Shown here: in pieces, positions 23,415 through 29,386 of the stretch | How positions within the stretch are numbered: the stretch's first letter is position 1 | Layout: every line of letters begins with the position of its first letter | DNA from: Lachnospiraceae bacterium | GTDB lineage: Bacteria > Bacillota > Clostridia > Lachnospirales > Lachnospiraceae | Direction of reading: 5' to 3' | Assembly (NCBI GenBank): GCA_009774615.1 | Contig: VSOC01000007.1 | Coordinates: 1 to 29,386, forward strand | DNA length: 29,386 nucleotides | Notes under the pieces: generated by a model | Seen by the model: the letters and a program-made list of their open reading frames with translations, nothing else | Databases searched by the model: none | Told to the model about the DNA's origin: nothing | Translations under genes and position numbers: made by a program

Positions 23415-24212
23415 ATGAGATTTGTCAGTATCGCAAGCGGAAGCAGCGGGAATTGTATTTATATCGGTTCGGATAATACCCATATTTTAATTGATGCGGG
23501 AATCAGTAATAAGCGAATTGAAAAGGGATTAAGTGAAATCGGCGTTAAGGGAAGCGAACTGGACGGCGTGTTTATCACCCATGAACATGCAGACCATATC
23601 CAGGGGCTGGGAATTTTGGCAAGGAAGTATCCGATTCCCATTTACGGAACGAAGGAAACACTGGAAGAAATTGCAGGCAAGGCTTCTCTGGGGGAGTATC
23701 CGAAGGAACTTCTGCGGCCCATTCTTCCGGATGTGGATTTTCACTTTGGAGATTTGCAGATCCGTCCGTTTCGCATCGACCACGATGCGGCTAACCCCGT
23801 GGCTTACCGGGTGCAGCACGGGAAAAAGTCGGTTGCTGTGGCGACGGACTTGGGACATTATGATCAGTATGTTATCGATCATCTTCAGGGGTTGGATGCC
23901 CTGCTTTTAGAGGCGAATCACGATGTGCGTATGCTGGAAACAGGACCCTATCCTTATCGGCTGAAACAGAGGATTTTAGGCGATTACGGTCATCTGTCCA
24001 ATGAAAACTGCGGAAGACTTTTAAACTGCATCCTCCATGATCATTTAAAAAAGATTTTGCTGGGTCACCTGAGTGAGAAGAATAATTTTGCAGAGCTGGC
24101 TTACGAAACGGTGTGCTTAGAGATTACTCAGGGCGAAACTGCTTACCAGGCAAAGGATTTTTCCATCGCTGTAGCCGGCAGGGATTCGCTCTCCGAAATT
24201 GTGACTGTGTAA
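23415..24212 (+). CDS. MBL-fold metallo-hydrolase, YycJ/WalJ-like
   Basis: 265 residues from the ATG at 23415 (MRFVSIASGSSGNCIYIGSDN), the typical beginning of YycJ/WalJ-like proteins; the frame is open further upstream but that part is not family-like. The metal ligands are clear: HEHADH in VFITHEHADHIQGLGIL, the Asp in VAVATDLGHYD, and later His residues in LEANHDV and LLGHLSEKNN. These enzymes are beta-lactamase-fold hydrolases that bind two metal ions; relatives have been linked to DNA or RNA processing and to cell-wall control through the walRK operon. Here it is not beside walRK, so the cellular role is uncertain. The ribosome binding site is weak (AGAAGGA about 12 bases upstream). Confidence 0.85.
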   Translation: MRFVSIASGSSGNCIYIGSDNTHILIDAGISNKRIEKGLSEIGVKGSELDGVFITHEHADHIQGLGILARKYPIPIYGTKETLEEIAGKASLGEYPKELLRPILPDVDFHFGDLQIRPFRIDHDAANPVAYRVQHGKKSVAVATDLGHYDQYVIDHLQGLDALLLEANHDVRMLETGPYPYRLKQRILGDYGHLSNENCGRLLNCILHDHLKKILLGHLSEKNNFAELAYETVCLEITQGETAYQAKDFSIAVAGRDSLSEIVTV

Positions 24213-24314
24213 AGCCGTAAAAAAACGAAGTTCATTTGAAAGTTATCTGCCGTTTGAATGAAATAAATTTTACTGTTGGAATAAAACAAAAAGAGCAGGA
24301 AGAAGGAGATTTTT

Positions 24315-24587
24315 ATGAATAAATTGATTATTACGGTGGTAGGCAAGGACACCGTGGGGATTATTGCCCGGGTTTGTACATATCTCGCGGACAAGCATGT
24401 GAACATCCTGGATATTTCCCAGACGATTGTACAGGATTATTTTAATATGATGATGATTGTGGATATGACGAATTCTGCCCGGCCATTTGAGGAGTTATCC
24501 AGAGATTTGGGTAAGATTGGTGAAGAAATCGGGGTAATGATCAAGTGCCAGAGAGAAGAGATTTTTACCAGTATGCATCGTATATAA
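24315..24587 (+). CDS. ACT-domain protein (UPF0237 type)
   Basis: 90 residues forming a single ACT domain: KLIITVVGKDTVGIIARVCTYLADKHVNILDISQTIVQDYFNMMMIVDM is the beta-alpha-beta pattern with the turn residues that bind amino acids in regulatory ACT domains. The C-terminal half (LSRDLGKIGEEIGVMIKCQREEIFTSMHRI) ends with the short helix typical of this small stand-alone family. AGAAGGAGA lies about 7 bases before the ATG. The gene is 42 bases upstream of a PFL/DUF711 gene, a pairing conserved in many Firmicutes, so the two proteins probably work together, with this one as a likely ligand-sensing partner. The ligand is unknown. Confidence 0.9.
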   Translation: MNKLIITVVGKDTVGIIARVCTYLADKHVNILDISQTIVQDYFNMMMIVDMTNSARPFEELSRDLGKIGEEIGVMIKCQREEIFTSMHRI

Positions 24588-24629
24588 GGATGGCTGTAAC
24601 GAAAAGGTCGAAAAGAAGGCAGGGCGAAT

Positions 24630-25994
24630 ATGATTAATATCTATGAAGTGAATGAAACCAACAACATGATTGAGCATGAAAACCTGGATGTGCGCACGAT
24701 TACCCTGGGAATCAGCCTGTTAAGCTGCATAAGTTCAGATTTGGAAAGCTTAAAGAAAAACATTTATGAGAAAATCACTTCCGTGGCCAGGGATTTGGTA
24801 GCTACGGGAAAGGCGATAGAGAATGATTTTGGGATTCCCATTGTGAATAAGCGGATTTCGGTGACGCCGATAGCGCTTGTCGGGGCTGCGGCATGTCACC
24901 GTCCCGAAGATTTTGCACAGATTGCCGGAGTTTTGGACAGGGCAGCTAAGGAAGTGGGCGTGAATTTTATCGGCGGTTATTCCGCTCTGGTCAGCAAGGG
25001 AATGACCGAGGCGGAGAAAAATCTGATTTTATCCATACCCGAAGCGATGGCAAATACCGAGAGGGTCTGCAGTTCGGTCAATGTCGGCTCGACAAAAACC
25101 GGCTTAAATATGGACGCCGTAAACCTGATGGGTCGGGTGGTAAAGCAGACAGCCGAGGCGACAAAGGACGATGATTCTTTAGGCTGCGCCAAACTGGTGG
25201 TGTTCTGCAATGCGCCGGATGATAACCCTTTTATGGCCGGGGCATTCCACGGCGTGACCGAGGCCGACGCGGTGATCAATGTCGGTGTCAGCGGCCCGGG
25301 CGTAGTAAAGGTTGCCTTAGAAAAGGTGCGCGGGGAAAACTTTGAAGTGCTGTGTGAAACCATTAAGAAGACTGCCTTTAAGATTACCCGGGTGGGACAG
25401 CTTGTGGCGCAGGAAGCTTCGCGGCGGCTGAACATTCCTTTTGGCATTATTGACTTATCTCTTGCGCCTACGCCGGCCGTGGGCGACAGTGTGGCTGAGA
25501 TTTTGCAGGAAATCGGTCTGGAGCGGGTGGGAGCGCCGGGAACGACGGCAGCGCTTGCCCTGTTAAATGATCAGGTGAAAAAGGGCGGAGTTATGGCATC
25601 CTCCTATGTCGGCGGTTTAAGCGGGGCTTTTATCCCGGTCAGCGAAGATCAGGGGATGATTGATGCCGTAAATGCCGGGGCGCTTACCTTAGAAAAGTTA
25701 GAAGCCATGACCTGTGTATGTTCGGTGGGCCTGGACATGATTGCCGTTCCCGGAGATACCAAAGAAACGACCATTGCCGGAATTATCGCGGATGAGGCAG
25801 CCATCGGCATGATTAACCAGAAGACGACGGCGGTTCGGATTATTCCGGTTATCGGCAAAGGGGTTGGAGAAGTCGTGGAATTCGGCGGGCTTTTAGGTTA
25901 TGCGCCGATTATGCCGATAAATTCGTTTTCCTGTGAAAGGTTTGTTACCCGGGGAGGGCGGATTCCGGCACCGATTCACAGCTTTAAGAATTAA
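24630..25994 (+). CDS. PFL-family protein (UPF0210/DUF711)
   Basis: 454 residues. The sequence matches the DUF711 family, annotated as PFL-like because its fold recalls pyruvate formate-lyase. Landmarks are VRTITLGISLLSC near the start, NKRISVTPIALVGAA, FIGGYSALVSKGMT, CSSVNVGSTKTGLNMDAV, NPFMAGAFHGVTEAD, INVGVSGPGVV, and near the end YAPIMPINSFSCERFVTRGGRIPAPIHSFKN. Family members have no established reaction. The tail GGRIPAPI is not the GxGY-type glycyl-radical loop of true formate-lyases, so radical chemistry should not be assumed. It follows the ACT-domain gene closely, and the histidine phosphatase begins 13 bases after it, so the three are probably cotranscribed. Confidence 0.88.
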   Translation: MINIYEVNETNNMIEHENLDVRTITLGISLLSCISSDLESLKKNIYEKITSVARDLVATGKAIENDFGIPIVNKRISVTPIALVGAAACHRPEDFAQIAGVLDRAAKEVGVNFIGGYSALVSKGMTEAEKNLILSIPEAMANTERVCSSVNVGSTKTGLNMDAVNLMGRVVKQTAEATKDDDSLGCAKLVVFCNAPDDNPFMAGAFHGVTEADAVINVGVSGPGVVKVALEKVRGENFEVLCETIKKTAFKITRVGQLVAQEASRRLNIPFGIIDLSLAPTPAVGDSVAEILQEIGLERVGAPGTTAALALLNDQVKKGGVMASSYVGGLSGAFIPVSEDQGMIDAVNAGALTLEKLEAMTCVCSVGLDMIAVPGDTKETTIAGIIADEAAIGMINQKTTAVRIIPVIGKGVGEVVEFGGLLGYAPIMPINSFSCERFVTRGGRIPAPIHSFKN

Positions 25995-26007
25995 GGAGTG
26001 CCGAAGG

Positions 26008-26637
26008 ATGAGATTATATTTAATTCGACACGGGCGGCAGTCCAGCAAACTCTGCAATCTGGACGTGGATTTAAGCGAGGCAGGCTACAGCCAGGCTTCC
26101 CTTTTGGGGCAGCGTCTGGCTGGGGCAGGAATTCAGGTGGTCTATTCCAGTGAAACCAGGCGGGCCATCCAGACCGCCCAGGCGGCAAATTATTACTGGC
26201 GGGTAAATCATTATCTGTATCCGGAACTTCGGGAAATTTCTTTTGGCGAGATGGAAGGATTGAGTGAGCAGGAGATTGCCCTGCGCTTTTCGGATGTCCG
26301 GGAAGATATGGAGAAGATGGAATATGACCTTGCCTATCCGGGAGGAGAATGTGCAGGCGATGTCGTGCGGCGGGTGATTCCGGTTTTCCGTGAAATTATG
26401 GAAACAGGTTACGAACGGGTGGCGATTGTTACGCACGGCGGGGTGATCCGCAGTATGGTTGCCTATTATATGAACATGGATCTGGCAAAATGGCGGCTTT
26501 TAGGAAAGGATCTGGAAAACTGCAGTATTACCGAACTTCTCAGCCGCCCGGGAACCCAGGAGTTTACGCTGGAGAGGTTTAATGATTATGCCCATCTGCA
26601 GGCTTATCCCCAGCTTCTGCGCAGTGCCTGGGTGTAG
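26008..26637 (+). CDS. Histidine phosphatase family protein (phosphoglycerate mutase-like)
   Basis: 209 residues from the ATG at 26008, which follows AAGGAG; the frame is open further upstream only because it overlaps the end of the previous gene. The catalytic LIRHGRQ (His8) is followed by VYSSETRRAIQTAQ, EISFGEMEG with the proton-donor-type Glu, and IVTHGGVIRSM with the second His. These residues define the phosphohistidine-intermediate phosphatases, which include cobalamin-pathway and sugar phosphatases as well as mutases. The substrate cannot be told. It is 13 bases after the PFL gene and likely in the same transcript. Confidence 0.88.
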   Translation: MRLYLIRHGRQSSKLCNLDVDLSEAGYSQASLLGQRLAGAGIQVVYSSETRRAIQTAQAANYYWRVNHYLYPELREISFGEMEGLSEQEIALRFSDVREDMEKMEYDLAYPGGECAGDVVRRVIPVFREIMETGYERVAIVTHGGVIRSMVAYYMNMDLAKWRLLGKDLENCSITELLSRPGTQEFTLERFNDYAHLQAYPQLLRSAWV

Positions 26638-26687
26638 GCGCTGTGTGGTTTTGTGCCGGGCAGGGAGAGCAGGAGTGAACAATACTT

Positions 26688-27959
26688 ATGGATAATCAGG
26701 ATAAAATAAAACTGGAAGCGTTATTTGACCGTTTTCTGCACGATGGTCTGGAGAGGATTTCTTTTGGGAATCCGACGGATCGGGAACAGGTGCAGAAGGT
26801 GAGATGCCGTCCGGTTTTTTTGCGTGGGGAAGTTTTATTTCAGGTAGAGGAATTTCGGGGAAAACAGGTATTTCATCAAAATCTAAGCAAAGCAGAAGGG
26901 AAAGCCTATCTTACAGGGCTTTTGGATCATTCGTTTCGTCAGTGTGAACTGACTGCGGACGGGGAATGGGCGCAGGTTCTGGTCGGAAAAAAGAAAACAA
27001 TAACCATAAAACAGAAAAAAACAGGAAAGCGAAATGCCGTAAAAATCCGTGCAGAGGAAGAATCCATGCAGGAAAGCGAGCAAAAAACAGGAAGCAGTGA
27101 GGAAAAACGACAAAGACTTATGCACAACCGGGCAAAACACTATGTGCTGGAAGAGGGAACACCGGTGCCTTTTCTGGTGGATCTGGGGGTAATGACAAAG
27201 GAAGGGAAGGTTATCCGGGCAAAATACGATAAATTCCGCCAGATTAACCGTTTCCTGGAATTTATCGAAGATATCCTGCCCCAGCTTTCCAAGGACAGGG
27301 AGAATGTTATCATTGATTTTGGATGCGGGAAATCCTATCTGACCTTTGCCATGTACTATTATCTGAAGGAACAGAAAGCCTATCCGATCCGGGTGATTGG
27401 TCTGGATTTAAAGGAAGATGTGATTAAACACTGCAGTGAGCTTGGAAGAAAATACGGGTTTGAACACCTGACCTTTTGCTACGGTGATATTGCTTCCTAT
27501 GAGGGGGAAAAGAAAGCGGATATGGTTGTAACCCTTCATGCCTGCGATACCGCTACGGATTATGCCCTGGCGAAAGCCGTGAACTGGGGGGCAAAGGTTA
27601 TTCTTTCTGTTCCCTGCTGCCAGCACGAGTGGAACGGGCAGATGAAGAATAAGGTTATGGAACCTGTTTTACAGTACGGCCTGTTAAAAGAGCGCATGGC
27701 GGCGCTGCTGACGGATGGCGTGCGTGCGGAAGTTTTAGAGCAGATGGGCTACCGGACGCAGATTCTGGAGTTTATCGATATGGAGCACACACCGAAAAAT
27801 ATCTTAATCCGGGCCGTTTATCAGGGGCAGAATCCGAAACAGAATAAAAGGAACGCCGAAAAACTTAAAGAACTTCTGCAATTCTGGACGGTTAATCCAA
27901 CTCTGGTCAAACTGCTTTTGCCAAAACTTTCGGAGGCGTCAGAACCGTTAAATTTCTAA
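26688..27959 (+). CDS. SAM-dependent methyltransferase, Methyltransf_32-like
   Basis: 423 residues. The N-terminal part (1-125) is a distinct domain containing VRCRPVFLRGEVLFQVEEFRGKQVFHQNL, then a very basic and acidic linker (KKKTITIKQKKTGKR...EEESMQESEQ, about 100-145). The catalytic half has the Rossmann motif VIIDFGCGKSYLTFAMYYYL (SAM-binding loop), VIGLDLKEDVIKHC (acidic residue of strand two), VVTLHACDTATDYALAKAV and SVPCCQHEWN. The HACDTATDYA block is typical of the Methyltransf_32 family, related to eukaryotic METTL25/GSTCD-type proteins; the substrate is unknown, and nucleic acid is possible given the basic linker. AGGAG lies about 14 bases before the ATG. Confidence 0.8.
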   Translation: MDNQDKIKLEALFDRFLHDGLERISFGNPTDREQVQKVRCRPVFLRGEVLFQVEEFRGKQVFHQNLSKAEGKAYLTGLLDHSFRQCELTADGEWAQVLVGKKKTITIKQKKTGKRNAVKIRAEEESMQESEQKTGSSEEKRQRLMHNRAKHYVLEEGTPVPFLVDLGVMTKEGKVIRAKYDKFRQINRFLEFIEDILPQLSKDRENVIIDFGCGKSYLTFAMYYYLKEQKAYPIRVIGLDLKEDVIKHCSELGRKYGFEHLTFCYGDIASYEGEKKADMVVTLHACDTATDYALAKAVNWGAKVILSVPCCQHEWNGQMKNKVMEPVLQYGLLKERMAALLTDGVRAEVLEQMGYRTQILEFIDMEHTPKNILIRAVYQGQNPKQNKRNAEKLKELLQFWTVNPTLVKLLLPKLSEASEPLNF

Positions 27960-28002
27960 TGGATTTTTGTGAATTTTTAGAAATAATTTCTAGTAATTTC
28001 AG

Positions 28003-28031
28003 TTGCTTTCTTTCCCCGGCGGTATTATAAT
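28003..28031 (+). promoter_or_regulatory. Sigma-A promoter for the Bax1-I gene
   Basis: TTGCTT (28003-28008), a 17-base spacer and a perfect TATAAT (28026-28031) lie 56 bases upstream of the start at 28088, in the 128-base gap after the methyltransferase gene. Confidence 0.75.
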
Positions 28032-28087
28032 GATAGCAGCATAAAGAATAAAAAGAAGTATTGCAGTGAAGACGAGGAGGTATGTTT

Positions 28088-28801
28088 ATGAATGAGAATT
28101 GGATGAATTCTTTTGGACAGGAACAGCAGGTGAATGCGCCGTCGATGAGCTTGGGCACCTATACAGCAAAAACTTTTGGATGGATGTTTGCCGGGCTTCT
28201 GGTGACGTTTCTGGTTGCTTTTTCCGGTTATTTCACGGGATGGATTGCTCTGGTTGCGGTGATTCCGTACTGGTTTTATCTGTTGTTTATTGCAGAAATC
28301 GGCGTAGTTGTTTTTATGAGTGCACGGGTGCATAAAATCGGCGTGGGCACGGCACGGGCGATGTTTTTCCTGTATGCGGCATTAAACGGCGTGGTATTTT
28401 CGGTATACTTTTTGATTTTTGATCTGATGTCCATGATTTTAGTTTTTGGCGCTACGTCATTATTCTTTGGCGTGATGGCGTTGATGGGACGGTTTATGAA
28501 CCTGGATTTCAGCCGTATTCGTCCGTTTATGACCGCCGGACTGATTTTCTTAGCTGCGTTCTGGCTTCTGTCGATGTTTATTAATTTAAGCCAGTTTGAG
28601 ATGATCGCATGTACCCTGGGTATTTTCCTGTTCTTAGGCTATACGGCTTACGATACCCATAAAATTAAGGAAGCCTATGCCTATTATGGGAACAATACCA
28701 TGATGCTGGAAAAAGCTTCGATCTTTTCCGCTCTGGAACTGTATCTGGATTTTATTAACTTATTTGTCTATCTGCTGCGGGTTCTCGGCAGGAGAAAGTA
28801 A
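28088..28801 (+). CDS. Bax inhibitor-1 / YccA family membrane protein
   Basis: 237 residues from the ATG at 28088, which is 7 bases after AGGAGG; the in-frame ATG at 28082 is only one base from that site. After a polar N-terminus (MNENWMNSFGQEQQ), seven hydrophobic helices are visible, beginning TFGWMFAGLLVTFLVAF. The family signature lies in the last third: LFLGYTAYDTHKIKEAY followed by ASIFSALELYLDFINLFVYLLRVLG. The aspartates of YDTHK and YLDFIN are those proposed to form the pH-sensing pair in bacterial Bax1-I (YetJ) channels. It is a single-gene unit with its own promoter and a terminator at 28842-28872 inside the convergent gene. Confidence 0.93.
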   Translation: MNENWMNSFGQEQQVNAPSMSLGTYTAKTFGWMFAGLLVTFLVAFSGYFTGWIALVAVIPYWFYLLFIAEIGVVVFMSARVHKIGVGTARAMFFLYAALNGVVFSVYFLIFDLMSMILVFGATSLFFGVMALMGRFMNLDFSRIRPFMTAGLIFLAAFWLLSMFINLSQFEMIACTLGIFLFLGYTAYDTHKIKEAYAYYGNNTMMLEKASIFSALELYLDFINLFVYLLRVLGRRK

Positions 28802-28821
28802 AATTGGGGCAATGCCGTTAA

Positions 28822-29386
28822 TTATTGTTGGATAATGATCTGCCGTCGGAATTCATCCGGCGGCGTTTTTTTGTATTTCTGCTGGAAACCGGCGGCATAG
28901 ACCTGGGAACAGAAGATATCCTTCTGCCAGAGTTTTTTTGCTTTTTCGGGCAGGATTTTCTCGGCATCGGCGGCCTTGGAAAGCAGGGGGATGGCCGTGT
29001 GCTTTTTGATTAGGCGAAGAAGCGGTGCGGCCTTCCGGTTAAAGCCCAGGATTCTTGCATAGGAGGAATAGCCATTGTCCCGGTAAGCATCCATCTCTTC
29101 GCGGTGAATCATCAGCAGAAGATGGATAAGTGTACGGCTGATACGGGTATAGGTGTACTGACGGGTTTTTAAGGAGGTTATCCGCTCGGTAAAGGATAAA
29201 GGGCTTAATGCCTGCTTTTCCAGCCGGTTGGCCAGTTCCGGCGAGCAGTCGGAAAAATCAGAAAACCTGCCGCGGGAGAGCAGAATCTGATAATTTAATA
29301 TCGAAGAAAAATCATCAGGGTAAAGAGGAAAGCAAGTTCCGGGATGATAAAACGACCATAAAACCGGCGGAAGCTGTTCAAAGAGC
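28822..29386 (-). CDS. tmcAL: tRNA(Met) cytidine acetate ligase, C-terminal part (runs off right edge)
   Basis: The minus-strand frame is open from the window edge to the stop at 28822-28824, about 187 codons. It reads LFEQLPPVLWSFYHPG, DDFSSILNYQILL, SPELANRLEKQA, SFTERITSLKTRQYTYTRI, then SRTLIHLLLMI and GYSSYARILGFNRKAAPLL. These are hallmarks of the C-terminal region of TmcAL (formerly YlbM, DUF795), which makes N4-acetylcytidine at the wobble base of elongator tRNA(Met) using acetate and ATP. The N-terminal nucleotidyltransferase domain lies outside the window. An ATG at 29112 is internal, not the start. The gene converges on the Bax1-I gene with 20 bases between stop codons, and its last codons contain that gene's terminator. 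Confidence 0.88.
   Translation of the reverse strand, partial: LFEQLPPVLWSFYHPGTCFPLYPDDFSSILNYQILLSRGRFSDFSDCSPELANRLEKQALSPLSFTERITSLKTRQYTYTRISRTLIHLLLMIHREEMDAYRDNGYSSYARILGFNRKAAPLLRLIKKHTAIPLLSKAADAEKILPEKAKKLWQKDIFCSQVYAAGFQQKYKKTPPDEFRRQIIIQQ
28842..28872 (+). terminator. Intrinsic terminator for the Bax1-I gene, embedded in tmcAL
   Basis: GCCGTCGG (28842-28849) pairs with CCGGCGGC (28857-28864) over a 7-base loop, with one G-T wobble, and is followed by seven T (28866-28872). It lies 41 bases after the Bax1-I stop and within the last 20 codons of tmcAL on the other strand. Confidence 0.85.

Noticed and set aside
24630..25994. True pyruvate formate-lyase activity for the PFL-family protein
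   Set aside because: The size is about 450 residues and there is no glycyl-radical loop; the name reflects fold similarity only.
27977..27991. AT-rich palindrome TAGAAATAATTTCTA, with similar GAAAAATAATTTTTC near 23275 and related sequence near 1380
   Set aside because: Each is short with a one-base centre, lies in AT-rich gaps, and differs in flanks and position relative to genes, so a shared regulatory site is not supported.

Overview
The window reads as a chromosomal segment of an anaerobic, motile Firmicute of the Clostridia, most likely a Lachnospiraceae-type bacterium. This rests on strong AAGGAGG-type ribosome binding sites, frequent TTG starts, the polA/coaE neighbourhood, and paired ACT-domain and PFL-family (DUF711) genes. 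The assignment comes from recognising families, not from a database search.

Layout. Positions 1-1257 hold a divergent pair: the start of an HxlR-family regulator running off the left edge, and a radical SAM protein. Their base composition looks different from what follows. Positions 1452-1841 hold only the C-terminal part of a DegV-family protein. Positions 1999-7215 hold three tandem genes for glycosyltransferase family 2 proteins with TPR tails. They contain four modules in total, because the third gene is a fusion of two. The layout resembles SunS-type peptide glycosyltransferases. A membrane-anchored C39-like cysteine peptidase (7212-8075, minus) converges on them.

Positions 8143-12722 (minus) are the chemotaxis operon cheA-cheW-cheR-cheB. 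It is divergent from three methyl-accepting chemotaxis proteins at 13000-18337 (plus). The region between the two groups carries two head-to-head promoters that look like sigma-D/sigma-28 sites, which would couple receptors and signalling enzymes to the motility regulon. The second receptor has a zinc-binding CZB signature in its predicted extracellular domain. The first and third receptors share a conserved aromatic C-terminal tail.

After a clear terminator (18371-18405) comes a housekeeping block on the plus strand. It contains an orphan zinc-finger anti-sigma-like protein, DNA polymerase I, a small conserved hypothetical, a 3-methyladenine DNA glycosylase, dephospho-CoA kinase, a YycJ-like metallo-hydrolase, an ACT-domain protein, a PFL/DUF711 protein, a histidine phosphatase, a Methyltransf_32-type methyltransferase and a Bax1-I membrane protein. 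The right edge carries the C-terminal part of tmcAL on the minus strand. I found no tRNA, rRNA, CRISPR array, insertion sequence or replication origin. No gap without a gene exceeds 300 bases.

The least routine parts are the GT2-TPR array and the receptor features (conserved tail, CZB sensor, paired flagellar-type promoters).
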